Shown here: in pieces, positions 1-8,448 of the stretch
Layout of the letters: the number at the start of each line of letters is the position of its first letter
Numbering within the stretch: position 1 is the first letter of the stretch
NCBI GenBank assembly: GCA_018673255.1
Contig: JABHDC010000253.1
Span: 62,001 to 126,000, forward strand
Direction of reading: 5' to 3'
Origin: Gemmatimonadota bacterium
GTDB taxonomy: Bacteria > Latescibacterota > UBA2968 > UBA8231
DNA length: 64,000 nt
Position numbers and translations under genes: made by a program
The notes under the pieces: model-generated
The model's input: only the letters and a program-made list of their open reading frames with translations
What the model was told of the DNA's origin: nothing
The model's database searches: none

Positions 1-494
1 GACCAGGTGCGTCCACGGCCGGAATAGAAGCAGGACAACGATGTCGCCAGGATCAGTGGCGCCAGTCCGTAGCACAAGACGCGGAAGTAGACGATTTCAT
101 GCGCCCGAATCGATTCGTCATGCCCAATGAGATCGAAGATGGGGGCGGCCAGTCCCGCGACGCCCAAGCCGACGATGCCGGCGGCGATGGCGATGTAGTT
201 CCCCTGCCAGACGGCCGGTCCCACACGATCGTCGCGTCCTGCACCGGAATACTGGGCAACGAAGGTGTTTACATACGAAGCGAGTCCCATGAAGAGACTG
301 GCGGCGATGAAGTTCACCATGCCGGCGGGAAGGGCTGCCGCCAGAGCATCGGTCGCATACCACGTCAGAAAGACGCGGTCGACGAAGTGCTGGATACTCC
401 AGCTTGCCGTCGACAGAATGAGGGGGATGGCGATGCGCAGGAATTCGGCGTAGCCGCCGGGCGCACCCCAACGAAGGCGGAGTCGATCAATCAC
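1..494 (-). CDS. MATE family efflux transporter, N-terminal part (cut by window edge)
   Basis: Minus-strand reading frame from a GTG at 494 to the left edge, about 164 residues, with no stop. The translation begins VIDRLRLRWGAPGGYAEFL and continues through hydrophobic helices with the MATE-like segments IPLILSTASWSIQHFVDRVFL and SLFMGLASYVNTFVAQYSG (shown in part). MATE proteins export cationic compounds or drugs using a Na+ or H+ gradient; this fragment would hold the first four or so of twelve helices. No ATG lies upstream before an in-frame stop, so GTG is the likely start. An 8-bp inverted repeat (500-527) sits directly upstream. The substrate cannot be inferred. Confidence 0.8.
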   Translation of the reverse strand, partial: MIDRLRLRWGAPGGYAEFLRIAIPLILSTASWSIQHFVDRVFLTWYATDALAAALPAGMVNFIAASLFMGLASYVNTFVAQYSGAGRDDRVGPAVWQGNYIAIAAGIVGLGVAGLAAPIFDLIGHDESIRAHEIVYFRVLCYGLAPLILATSLSCFYSGRGRTW

Positions 495-499
495 AGGGT

Positions 500-530
500 G
501 CCTGTCAAAACGAACACCCTGACAGGCTCC
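500..530. repeat. Intergenic hairpin, copy 1 of a dispersed element
   Basis: GCCTGTCA at 500-507 pairs perfectly with TGACAGGC at 520-527 around a 12-nt loop. The 31-bp segment 500-530 matches 4229-4259 at 24 of 31 positions, which suggests a dispersed hairpin element. It lies between the oxidoreductase stop (572) and the MATE start (494), without a T-run, so it is not a convincing intrinsic terminator. Confidence 0.5.
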
Positions 531-571
531 GAATGTAGCGTGCGCAATTCAGCTCAGGGGCCACGGTGCTC

Positions 572-1588
572 CTATCGTGCAGTAAAGGAGGCCACGTCGA
601 TGACGCGCCCCCCACGATGGGCAGATTCCCAGCAGGCCAGCACGGGCGCCAGAGACTTGAGGCCATCTGCATAGTCGTTGAGCAGGCCACTTCCGTCATT
701 GCGTTGCACGGCATCGATGAAGACGCGATCCTGCTCGTACCACGGATCGAAGTCATCCGCCTCGTAGACGACCTCACCATCAACTTCGATGCGCTCGTAT
801 TTATGCACGGCGAGGTAGCCGCCGACGTAATAGATCGTGAACCAGGGCTCATTGGGCGGTGATGTGCTCGTGGCGGAAACGAAGCTCAACTGTGCCGTGG
901 CGCCGGTCGTGAAGGCGAGTTGAAAAGCAGAAGAGAGTGGCATTGTGTAGGGATCGGGGTCGTGGTAGAAGGCCTGGGCCTTCGCCACGTCGAGACCGGT
1001 CATGAAGCGCAGGTAGTCTACAGCGTGTACACCCCAGTCAAAGGCACGGCTGCCGACTTTCGCCATCCAATGCCCCCAGGCGCGATCCTTGTGGCGGCTG
1101 CGTTCCTGGGTGGGCAGACCACCCGGGCTCTGGAAGCGGGCGTGCACGATCTGCTTGCCGGCCAGCAGGCGACGGGCCTCCTGAAACAGCGGCCTGTAGC
1201 GCTCACGGAAGCAGACGGTGCTCAACACCCCGCCGGCATCGACGGCCTCAGCGATCCGGCGGGCAACGCGGATACTCGTGGACTGCGGTTTCTCACTGAA
1301 CAGATGGATTCCCTGACGGGCGGCAGCAGCTTCGACGTCGACGCGCGCATAAGCCGGAACACATGAGTAGAGGACGTCGATCTGTTCGTCGGCCAGCATC
1401 TGGTGGCCGTCCGTATAGCGGCGCTCGATGCCGAATTCATCGCCGGCCGCATTGACGGCATCCTCATTGGCATCACACAGGCAGACGATCTGTGCGCCCA
1501 GGCTATTGAGGTGGGGGATATGGGTCCGGCGGGCCCAACCACCGGTTCCATAGATGCCGACACGCACGGCTGACTCGGTTGCTGCCAT
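572..1588 (-). CDS. Gfo/Idh/MocA family oxidoreductase
   Basis: A 338-aa NAD(P)-dependent oxidoreductase. The N-terminus has the Rossmann motif GIYGTGGWARRTHIP, and SEKPQS matches the family's EKP motif that carries the catalytic lysine. The C-terminal half is the alpha/beta substrate domain. The family oxidises or reduces sugars, inositols and related polyols. I chose the ATG at 1588 because AAGG lies just upstream and the Rossmann strand starts a few residues later; longer in-frame extensions look non-coding. It is divergent from the methyltransferase at 1653. The substrate is unknown. Confidence 0.88.
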   Translation of the reverse strand: MAATESAVRVGIYGTGGWARRTHIPHLNSLGAQIVCLCDANEDAVNAAGDEFGIERRYTDGHQMLADEQIDVLYSCVPAYARVDVEAAAARQGIHLFSEKPQSTSIRVARRIAEAVDAGGVLSTVCFRERYRPLFQEARRLLAGKQIVHARFQSPGGLPTQERSRHKDRAWGHWMAKVGSRAFDWGVHAVDYLRFMTGLDVAKAQAFYHDPDPYTMPLSSAFQLAFTTGATAQLSFVSATSTSPPNEPWFTIYYVGGYLAVHKYERIEVDGEVVYEADDFDPWYEQDRVFIDAVQRNDGSGLLNDYADGLKSLAPVLACWESAHRGGRVIDVASFTAR

Positions 1589-1652
1589 GGGGTGATTCCT
1601 TACCTTTTGCGCTCTGTTTTCGAAGGCACCTAATCTCCTCCTGCGGGACAAC

Positions 1653-2303
1653 ATGGGCAAGAAGAAAGACAAGAAAGACAAGAAGACGGAGCATGAGGCA
1701 TACGGTGTCACCGTCCTGCGGGGTTCACACCCGGATATCCGCTCCCTGAAAGAGGATCACGAGCCCGAAATCCACGGCGACAAGCTGTGGAATTCGAGCT
1801 ACCTGATCATGGACTATCTGCAACATCAGGGCATTCCGCCGGAGTCTCGCGTGCTCGAGGTCGGCTGCGGTTGGGGACTGCTCGGTATCTACTGTGCCAA
1901 GCAGTTTGGCGCCCAGGTGACCGGCGTGGATGCCGATCCGAATGTGTTCCCTTATCTGCACACGCAGGCGTCGGCCAACGATGTGTCGATTCAGACTCGC
2001 AAGTCACGATTCGAGAGTCTGCGCCGGGGACACCTGGAGGGCTACGATCTGATGGTGGGTGGCGACATCTGCTTCTGGGATGAACTGATAGACCCCGTAT
2101 ACAAACTCCTCCGACGGGCTGTGAAGGCGGGTGTCGATCAGATCATCATCGCTGACCCGGGTCGACCGCCCTTCGACGAGGTCTGCGAGCGAGCGGAGAA
2201 GACCCTGGGCGGAGAGCTTCGTGAGTGGGAAGTGACGACACCGACCAAAGCCCACGGATGGTTGCTGATCATCGGCGGGCTGCCCACGATGACGGTCTCC
2301 TGA
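1653..2303 (+). CDS. Class I SAM-dependent methyltransferase
   Basis: A 216-aa protein. It opens with a very lysine/aspartate-rich stretch (KKKDKKDKKDKK-like, residues 3-13), then a class I fold with motif I EVGCGWGLLG and the acidic GVDADP of motif II. The later GYDLMVGGDICFW fits motif IV of protein or small-molecule methyltransferases of the nicotinamide N-methyltransferase-like group. The target is not evident. The DHDPS-like gene starts 7 bp after the stop, so the two are probably co-transcribed. The basic tail may bind nucleic acid or membrane, but that is a guess. Confidence 0.8.
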   Translation: MGKKKDKKDKKTEHEAYGVTVLRGSHPDIRSLKEDHEPEIHGDKLWNSSYLIMDYLQHQGIPPESRVLEVGCGWGLLGIYCAKQFGAQVTGVDADPNVFPYLHTQASANDVSIQTRKSRFESLRRGHLEGYDLMVGGDICFWDELIDPVYKLLRRAVKAGVDQIIIADPGRPPFDEVCERAEKTLGGELREWEVTTPTKAHGWLLIIGGLPTMTVS

Positions 2304-2309
2304 GGAACC

Positions 2310-3395
2310 ATGGCTGACGCGAAGCAGACGACCAGCATCCGCGCCACTCTCAAACGTGGCCTGGTGATTCCGGCCCACCCTCTGGCATTGGATGCACAGG
2401 GCAAACTCGACGAGCGCCGCCAGCGTGCCCTGAGTCGGTATTACATCGACTCCGGTGCTGGAGGCCTGGCGGTGGGTGTACACACCACGCAGTTCGAGAT
2501 TCGCCAGCAGGGCTTGCTTCGGCCCGTTCTGCAGATGGCAATGGATGTGGTGGCCGAGCGGGGTCTGGGATCGGAATTCGCGCGCATTGCCGGTGCCATT
2601 GGCCCGACGCCGCAGGCCGTGGAAGAGGCGATTCTGGCACGCGACTGTGGCTATGATGCGTGCTTGTTGAGTCTGGCGGCCCTGGGCGAGGCGAGCGACG
2701 ATGAATTGATCGCCCATTGCACGGCCGTGGCTGCCGAAATCCCCGTCGTCGGATTCTACCTGCAGCCGGCAGTCGGTGGACGCTTTCTGGGGTTCGACTT
2801 CTGGCGGCGGTTCGCGGCGATTCCCGACGTGGTGGCCATCAAGATGGCCCCCTTCAATCGCTACCAGACCCTCGACGTATTGCGTGGCGTGGCCGCCTCT
2901 GGTCGGGCGGATGAAGTGGCACTCTACACGGGCAACGACGACAACATTGTCCTCGATCTGCTCACCGTCCATCGCGTAGCCGGCGCCGATGGTGAGCCAG
3001 TCGATCTGCGGATCACCGGCGGCCTGCTCGGCCATTGGGCGGTGTGGACGCAGAAGGCGGTTGAATTACTGGCCATCTGCCACGATCTGGCAGATGGTGA
3101 GCAGGTGCCGGCACACATGCTGACGCGAGCCATTGAGGTCACGGACAGCAATGCGGCATTCTTCGATGCGGAGAATGGTTTTGCCGGGTGTATCGCCGGT
3201 ATTCACGAGGTCCTGCGACGTCAGGGGCTGCTTGAGTCGATCCGCTGCCTGAATCCAGCCGAGCGTCTGTCCGCCGGACAGGCAGAAGAGATCGATCGGG
3301 TCTATGCCGCCTATCCGCACCTGAACGATGACGCCTTCGTCGCCGAACATCTCGAAGAATGGCTTGCGCCGGCGTCTGACGCTACGGTGAGCTAG
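2310..3395 (+). CDS. Dihydrodipicolinate synthase family (DHDPS/NAL) aldolase
   Basis: A 361-aa TIM-barrel class I aldolase. The family's catalytic tyrosine is in GFYLQP and the Schiff-base lysine in VVAIKMAPF. The N-terminal VIPAHPLALDAQGKLDE matches the usual start of strand 1. It is longer than true DapA (about 290 aa), with extra sequence in the C-terminal half, and no lysine-pathway genes are near, so a 2-keto-3-deoxy sugar-acid or related retro-aldol role is more likely than lysine synthesis. It follows the methyltransferase by 7 bp with a GAGGAA ribosome site. Confidence 0.82.
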   Translation: MADAKQTTSIRATLKRGLVIPAHPLALDAQGKLDERRQRALSRYYIDSGAGGLAVGVHTTQFEIRQQGLLRPVLQMAMDVVAERGLGSEFARIAGAIGPTPQAVEEAILARDCGYDACLLSLAALGEASDDELIAHCTAVAAEIPVVGFYLQPAVGGRFLGFDFWRRFAAIPDVVAIKMAPFNRYQTLDVLRGVAASGRADEVALYTGNDDNIVLDLLTVHRVAGADGEPVDLRITGGLLGHWAVWTQKAVELLAICHDLADGEQVPAHMLTRAIEVTDSNAAFFDAENGFAGCIAGIHEVLRRQGLLESIRCLNPAERLSAGQAEEIDRVYAAYPHLNDDAFVAEHLEEWLAPASDATVS

Positions 3396-3473
3396 TCTGG
3401 CGCGACTCTGACGCCTGGCGACGAGTTCGCTGCGTGAACTCTATGGTGAGCAAGTCTGACGTGACTCTGACGC
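3386..3473. repeat. 29-bp imperfect direct repeat spanning a stop codon
   Basis: 3386-3414 (GGTGAGCTAGTCTGGCGCGA...) and 3445-3473 (GGTGAGCAAGTCTGACGTGA...) match at 26 of 29 positions. The first copy contains the stop codon (3393-3395) of the aldolase gene. Shorter TCTGACGC fragments recur on both sides. It looks like a local duplication. Confidence 0.6.
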
Positions 3474-3502
3474 AACATTGACACTTCGCCGGAGTCTGAT
3501 CT

Positions 3503-4192
3503 ATGCATCTGGTATCCCTGTCTTTTGATGATGGATTCGAGGACAGCTTCCCTCGCGTCGCCGATCTCTACGAAGCGAGGGGACTGGCCGCCTGCCTCAA
3601 TATCGTCGCCACACGCCCCGGCCCGGGCTACGCTGAAGACATCGAAGGCGTGCCCGACCTGCCGCTGACGAACTTCTCCCTCTGGAATGATCTCGTCGCG
3701 CGCGGCCACGAAGTCATGCCCCACAGCTACTGCCACAAAGATCTTCGGAAAGTATCACTGGAGACGGCGAGGGCACTGATCGATCGTGGCCTGCAGATCA
3801 TGGCCGAGAATCTGCAGGGCTACGAGGCGAGCCGGGCGGTCTACAACTTTGCCTACAATGGCTCGACCCCTGAGATCGAGGCACTACTGTCGGGCCGTGT
3901 GCGGGCCTGGCGGACCGGGCGGATCGAGATCAATCCGCTGCCCACAGCCAGCACACGCCGCATCACCACATCAGGGCATGGCCCCGACAACTGCGAGGCA
4001 GATCTCGACCGGAAGCTCGCCGCCTTCCTCACGTCCGATGGCGGCTGGTTCGTCTACAATCTGCACGGCCTGGATGAGGAAGGGTGGGGACCCATACGTG
4101 CAACCTACCTGGCCGACCTGCTTGATCGGCTGCTGGATCAGGGCGTCACAGTGATCCCTGTGGGCAGAGCGCTGGACAGTGCTCTCGACTAG
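3503..4192 (+). CDS. Polysaccharide deacetylase (NodB-like) family protein
   Basis: A 229-aa single NodB-homology domain. SFDDGFEDSF (residues 7-16) is motif 1 with the metal-binding and catalytic aspartates, and HEVMPHSYCHKDL contains the His-x-x-x-His metal site of motif 2. No signal peptide is visible, so the enzyme is probably cytoplasmic and may act on small N-acyl or N-formyl substrates rather than wall polymers. GGAG lies about 10 nt before the ATG. A stem over its stop codon pairs with the 3' end of the convergent dehydrogenase gene. Confidence 0.82.
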   Translation: MHLVSLSFDDGFEDSFPRVADLYEARGLAACLNIVATRPGPGYAEDIEGVPDLPLTNFSLWNDLVARGHEVMPHSYCHKDLRKVSLETARALIDRGLQIMAENLQGYEASRAVYNFAYNGSTPEIEALLSGRVRAWRTGRIEINPLPTASTRRITTSGHGPDNCEADLDRKLAAFLTSDGGWFVYNLHGLDEEGWGPIRATYLADLLDRLLDQGVTVIPVGRALDSALD

Positions 4193-4260
4193 GGGCCTGT
4201 CCGAGTAGCCGATTGAGGCGACGACCTCGCCTGTCAAAGCGATTATCCCGTCAGGCCCCT
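4191..4260. terminator. Hairpin between convergent genes (possible terminator; contains repeat copy 2)
   Basis: AGGGGCCTG (4191-4199) is perfectly complementary to CAGGCCCCT (4252-4260). The two arms cover the stop codons of the genes on either strand. The interior holds copy 2 (4229-4259) of the hairpin element at 500-530. No T-run follows on either strand, so termination is plausible but not shown. Confidence 0.4.
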
Positions 4261-5227
4261 AAAACCAGTTCACCTTGTCCACGATGTTGAGCAGTTCTTC
4301 GCCGTCGCGCAGGCGGCGGCAGTTCTCTATCAGCAGATCACGCCTGCGATCATCGAGGTAGGGGCCATCGGCAGCCATGTGGGGCGTGAGCAGGAAGTTG
4401 GGCGCCTTCCACAATCGGTGATCGGGTGGCAGGGGCTCGATTTCAAAGACATCGAGGGCGGCGCCGCCGATCGTGCCGTCGTAGAGGGCATCGGCCAGGT
4501 CATCCAGAACAATGTTGGATCCCCGTCCAATGTTGATGAGGACTCCCGTCTTCTTCATCTTCCGCAACAGGGAAGCATTCATCAGCCCCTGCGTGCTGGG
4601 CGTCTGGGGAGCCGTCATGATGACGAAGTCTCCCCGTTCGATGTGTTCCTCGAGCGCCTCGGGTCGAACCAGCTCGCGCACGCCAGGAGGTGGCGAGGAC
4701 ACACGGGGGTCCACACCGATGACGTGGACGCCGAAGTGGGCCAGGTGGCGGGCTGTCTCTGCCCCGATGCCGCCGACGCCGATGATGACGGCTGTCGCTT
4801 CGGGCAGGTAGGTCGTCTGGGGGCGCAGGTCACCCGTGGCCCACACGCCCTGGATCTGCAGCGGCATGTAGATGTGGCCGCCCCGGGCGAATGTGAGTAC
4901 GTAGGACATGATCTGGGTCGAGATGTGATCGGAGTAGATTCCGCGCACATTGGTGACGATGACGTCACTGTCGACGAGTTCAGGAAAGTAGAATTCGGGT
5001 CGGGGGCCGGCGGCCGGTGCGGCCAGCCACTCCAGATTCGGCGCGGCACTCAGCAGTTCGGCATCCAGCGTGCCGAAGGTGCCACGGGCGTCAGCCAGAT
5101 CGACCAGCGCCGCATCTCGATCGGCGCTGACAGTGATGTCGAGGTCGGGGAGGGCGGTACGGATGGCTTCAGCCCAGGCGCGCTGACGTTCGCCCGCAGG
5201 TGGCAGGAAGACGAACTTGCAGGACAT
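4259..5227 (-). CDS. D-isomer-specific 2-hydroxyacid dehydrogenase
   Basis: A 322-aa NAD-dependent dehydrogenase. GVGGIGAETARHLA is the nucleotide-binding glycine motif, NIGRGS supplies the catalytic arginine region, FEIEPLP the glutamate and LTPHMA the histidine of the Arg-Glu-His set. The family interconverts D-2-hydroxy acids and 2-keto acids (glycerate/hydroxypyruvate, phosphoglycerate and others). The neighbours suggest a sugar-acid catabolic role. It is divergent from the sugar isomerase at 5367; the 139-bp gap holds a GGGGG-TGATAT-CCCCC dyad. Confidence 0.88.
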   Translation of the reverse strand: MSCKFVFLPPAGERQRAWAEAIRTALPDLDITVSADRDAALVDLADARGTFGTLDAELLSAAPNLEWLAAPAAGPRPEFYFPELVDSDVIVTNVRGIYSDHISTQIMSYVLTFARGGHIYMPLQIQGVWATGDLRPQTTYLPEATAVIIGVGGIGAETARHLAHFGVHVIGVDPRVSSPPPGVRELVRPEALEEHIERGDFVIMTAPQTPSTQGLMNASLLRKMKKTGVLINIGRGSNIVLDDLADALYDGTIGGAALDVFEIEPLPPDHRLWKAPNFLLTPHMAADGPYLDDRRRDLLIENCRRLRDGEELLNIVDKVNWF

Positions 5228-5366
5228 TGATCGATCTCTCTAGGTGAGAGTGAGGAAGAGGCGGGGGTGATATCCCCCGGGCGTCGCCATCGGGTGACGT
5301 CGCGTTGAGGCCGATGCCGCCGGGTCCCATCGTGGGCGCGGCGCAATATACGGGAGACTGAAGTCC

Positions 5367-6122
5367 ATGGCACGCATACCCATCGCTCTGCAACTGTATT
5401 CGGTTCGTGAAGATTGCGGGAAGGATCTTCCCGGGACACTCAAGGCCGTGGCCGACATGGGATACGAAGGCGTCGAGTTCGCCGGCTATCACGATCGTAG
5501 CGCTGAAGAGTTACGGCAGATGTGTGATGATCTGAAGCTGAGCATCGTCGGCACGCACACCCGGATCGACACGCTGCTTGGAGATGAGTTGGAGGCGACG
5601 GCAGCCTACAACAAGATCCTCGGGCACAACTATCTGATCGTACCGGTCCTCGGAGACGAGTATCGAGCAACACCACAGGCGTGGCGTGAGACGGCGGCCA
5701 CCTTCAGTGAGATCGCTGCCAAAGCCCAGGCGGTCGATGCTCGTGTGGGCTACCACAATCACCGCATCGAGTTCGAGGCCCTCGAGGGTGAAATCCCCTG
5801 GGATATCTTCTGCGGTGGCACCGATGACAGCGTGATTACGCAGTTGGATGTCGGACACTGCATGCGTGGTGGTGGAGATCCGGTGGCGGCCCTGCACAAG
5901 TATCCGGGGCGTGCCCAACTGGTACACGTGAAGGAATACGATCCGGAAGACGAAACGACCGTCGTCGGCGAGGGCGTCGTGCCGTGGGAGAAGGTCTTCG
6001 AGGCTTGCGAGTCGGTGGGTGGAACCGAGTGGTACATCGTCGAACACGAACGCTACGCTGCACCACCCCTGGAATGCGTCGACGCGTGCCTCAAGAATCT
6101 GAAGAAGATCCGCTCAGAATGA
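5367..6122 (+). CDS. Sugar phosphate isomerase/epimerase (xylose isomerase-like TIM barrel)
   Basis: A 251-aa TIM-barrel protein of the AP-endonuclease-2 superfamily. Likely metal and acid/base residues are in YHNHRIEF, LDVGHCM, HVKEYDP and the C-terminal VEHERY. The N-terminal IALQLYSVRE is typical of this group. Members isomerise or epimerise sugars, inosose or keto sugars. A TATACG -10-like box and a GGAG site lie just upstream of the ATG. The substrate is unknown; it is one of three such isomerases in the window. Confidence 0.87.
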   Translation: MARIPIALQLYSVREDCGKDLPGTLKAVADMGYEGVEFAGYHDRSAEELRQMCDDLKLSIVGTHTRIDTLLGDELEATAAYNKILGHNYLIVPVLGDEYRATPQAWRETAATFSEIAAKAQAVDARVGYHNHRIEFEALEGEIPWDIFCGGTDDSVITQLDVGHCMRGGGDPVAALHKYPGRAQLVHVKEYDPEDETTVVGEGVVPWEKVFEACESVGGTEWYIVEHERYAAPPLECVDACLKNLKKIRSE

Positions 6123-6152
6123 CGCGAGCGAGCGTCTGGTCGCGTCAGTTGA

Positions 6153-6962
6153 TCAGGCCTCGCTGGCCAGAATCGGATGGAGGGGGTGATCCCAGGGGTT
6201 GCCCGGGGTCATTTCCTCGGCCGCGCCGGCGGCGTCCTTGCCGCCCGTGAACTTGGTGTCATCGGGGATGTAGATGATCGCGTGGGCTCGACGGGGGTTG
6301 TCGGTCAGATTGGGGCCGGCGTAGTGGAAATTGCAGCCGTCATGGAAAGTGACGCCTCCTGCCTCCATCTCCATGGCGACCGGTTCGGCCACATGGTGGC
6401 CCTGATCGCGCATTCTGTCGACGATACTGTCACCGGCGAGGCCGAGATTGATCGGCTCGAGGAGTCCGAACTTGTGGGATCCGGGGACGAAGTGCAGGCA
6501 CCCATTGGGGATGGTGACATCATCGACGGCGATCCAGGCTGAGAACCCACAAGCAGGCTCCATGGGCCAGTAGGGTGCGTCCTGGTGCCAGTTGGTGGCG
6601 CGTGAGTCCTGACCAGCCGGTTTGATCATGGCGTGGTCGTGGTAGATTCGAACATGCTGGCTGCCCGATAGCTGTCGTCCTGTCTCGGCCAGCCGCTTCG
6701 AGAAGGAGAATTGTTTGGCCTCGGGTGAATCGACCCACAGATTCACCATCTGGTTGAAGACTTTCTCGTATTCTTCAGAGGTGCGGCCATCATTCTGGGC
6801 GCCGACGATTCGTGCACGGTTGGCCGCAATGGCTGCATCGATTGCTTCTCTGAGGCGATCCATTTCGGCAGAAGAGAAGAACGCCTTGTACTGGATGTAG
6901 CCCTGATCCTGATAGGCTGCGATATCCGCTGCAGATGCACGCACCACACTGTCACTCGTCAT
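6153..6962 (-). CDS. Phytanoyl-CoA dioxygenase (PhyH) family protein
   Basis: A 269-aa non-haem Fe(II)/2-oxoglutarate dioxygenase. The Fe ligands are His126 and Asp128 in NWHQDAPYWP and His213 in NFHYAGPN; Arg224/225 would bind 2-oxoglutarate. The ATG at 6962 is preferred because AGAGGA lies 7 nt upstream; longer in-frame starts lack a ribosome site. PhyH proteins hydroxylate or oxidatively cleave small organic substrates. It is divergent from purN, with only 40 bp between start codons. No nearby gene fixes the substrate. Confidence 0.88.
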   Translation of the reverse strand: MTSDSVVRASAADIAAYQDQGYIQYKAFFSSAEMDRLREAIDAAIAANRARIVGAQNDGRTSEEYEKVFNQMVNLWVDSPEAKQFSFSKRLAETGRQLSGSQHVRIYHDHAMIKPAGQDSRATNWHQDAPYWPMEPACGFSAWIAVDDVTIPNGCLHFVPGSHKFGLLEPINLGLAGDSIVDRMRDQGHHVAEPVAMEMEAGGVTFHDGCNFHYAGPNLTDNPRRAHAIIYIPDDTKFTGGKDAAGAAEEMTPGNPWDHPLHPILASEA

Positions 6963-7002
6963 CTTCGAATCCTCTGTCGTCTTCATCGATTGGGAGAGTT
7001 TT

Positions 7003-7620
7003 GTGAACGAAGCCAGACTACGGCTCGGTTTCCTCGCCTCCGGCGGGGGGACCAACCTGCAAGCCATCCTGGATGCCTGTGGCAACGGCCAGTTGCACGG
7101 TGATCCTCGCATCGTCATCAGCAACAACTCGAAGGCTGGGGCGCTGACACGGGCACATGCCCTGGGCATCGATACGGGCCACCTCAGTGGCCACACCCAT
7201 CCGGATCCGGCACAACTGGACGAAGCGGTCTGTTCCATGCTGCAGACGCACGATGTGGAGGTGGTCTGCCTGGTGGGTTACATGAAGAAACTCGGTCCAC
7301 GCACGTTGAGTGTCTACCGTCGACGAATCCTCAACGTGCACCCGGCACTGCTACCGCGCCACGGTGGGCAGGGCTTCTATGGAGATCGTGTGCACGCCGC
7401 CGTCCTGGCCGCCGGCGATGAGGTCAGTGGTGTGACAATTCACGTTGTCGACGAAGAATACGATCACGGTCCCGTCGTCGACCAAGAGACGGTTCCCGTC
7501 CTGCCGGGAGATACGGTCGAGACACTGGCCGCTCGTGTCCTGACACTGGAGCACGCCCTCTTCCCGCGCACGCTGCAGAAGATTGCCATCGGGCAGATCG
7601 ATCTGGATGCACTCGGCTAA
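7003..7620 (+). CDS. purN: Phosphoribosylglycinamide formyltransferase
   Basis: A 205-aa GART transformylase, the third step of de novo purine synthesis, moving formyl from 10-formyl-THF to GAR. FLASGGGTN is the phosphate-binding loop, and ILNVHPALLPRHGGQG holds the catalytic Asn and His of the formyltransferase signature. The conserved aspartate is in DEEYDHGPV. The start is GTG with GGGAGAG 5 nt upstream. The LPRHGGQGFYG variant resembles purN from FCB-group bacteria more than the enterobacterial form. The last 4 bp overlap the convergent gene. Confidence 0.9.
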   Translation: MNEARLRLGFLASGGGTNLQAILDACGNGQLHGDPRIVISNNSKAGALTRAHALGIDTGHLSGHTHPDPAQLDEAVCSMLQTHDVEVVCLVGYMKKLGPRTLSVYRRRILNVHPALLPRHGGQGFYGDRVHAAVLAAGDEVSGVTIHVVDEEYDHGPVVDQETVPVLPGDTVETLAARVLTLEHALFPRTLQKIAIGQIDLDALG

Positions 7621-8411
7621 CAGACGCGCAGTCCGGGCTGCGTCGCCTTGGCGCGGCAGACACTCGACAACACGGACATCAGGGTCAGCAGACCACTGAC
7701 GCCGGCCATGGGATTCTCCCGCCGGATGGATACATCTACACCATCACCCCGCGCTGTGATCTCGATGATCGATGTCTCCAGTGCCGGGTCGGCGATCAGA
7801 GACGACTGGGTCCGCTCGAAACCGATGCCGGCCAGTGCCACAGCCGCGTGGGAGTTCACATTGCGCGGATACAGGGGGCAGATCTCGCGGGCCGTGCCCT
7901 CAAATAACGTCGTGCGCTCGGTAATGTCCTCCACATTGTGGTGCGGATCGGCGGACAGATCGAGAGATCTGACCGGTTTCTCCATCCGAATCGACACCTC
8001 ATCCCACGTCTCACGACCCTCCTCGAGGGCCTCCATGCCCACCACGGCGCCATGGGGGATGAAAATCCGTGTGCCCGTGTCCCGCGCTGTCGCCTGCAGG
8101 CGATCATTCAGTCCGGCATCGGCAAAGGCGGTCAGCGAGAGCGGCATGTAATCGGTCTTGGCGAGGAAGGTCTCCCCGTGCTGACGGGTCACGTCCGGAT
8201 GGGCGAGTTCCACGATGAGATCGACATCGCGGCTGGCGAAATCGCCCAGGTCCTTCAGAGCCAGGTCTGCCGGCAGCTCTGCGAGGATCTCGGGACGGCC
8301 ATCGTGGACGAAGCCCACCTGGAGACCCAACTCGGGCCGTGTGGAGATCTGTTCATACACGTACTTGCCGATGTAGCCATGGCCAATGAGGCCGATCAGG
8401 GGAGTCGTCAT
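7617..8411 (-). CDS. Aspartate dehydrogenase-like protein (NadX/DUF108 family)
   Basis: A 264-aa protein with an N-terminal Rossmann motif (IGLIGHGYIGKYV) and the DUF108 C-terminal domain (NVNSHAAVALAGIGF, then SIIEITARGDG). It matches L-aspartate dehydrogenases that make iminoaspartate or deaminate aspartate. No nadA or nadC is adjacent, so a catabolic amino-acid role with the upstream deaminase-like gene is equally possible. The ATG at 8411 has AAGGA upstream. It is the last gene of a minus-strand trio with gaps of 37 and 40 bp. Confidence 0.75.
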   Translation of the reverse strand: MTTPLIGLIGHGYIGKYVYEQISTRPELGLQVGFVHDGRPEILAELPADLALKDLGDFASRDVDLIVELAHPDVTRQHGETFLAKTDYMPLSLTAFADAGLNDRLQATARDTGTRIFIPHGAVVGMEALEEGRETWDEVSIRMEKPVRSLDLSADPHHNVEDITERTTLFEGTAREICPLYPRNVNSHAAVALAGIGFERTQSSLIADPALETSIIEITARGDGVDVSIRRENPMAGVSGLLTLMSVLSSVCRAKATQPGLRVC

Positions 8412-8448
8412 TCGGCAGGTCCTTCTTCGGGGTGGTGAGAGGAGACTG

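Noticed and set aside
2004..3035. A 343-codon open frame on the minus strand opposite the aldolase gene
   Set aside because: The plus-strand gene has catalytic motifs and the minus-strand frame has none; it is an antisense open frame of GC-rich coding DNA.
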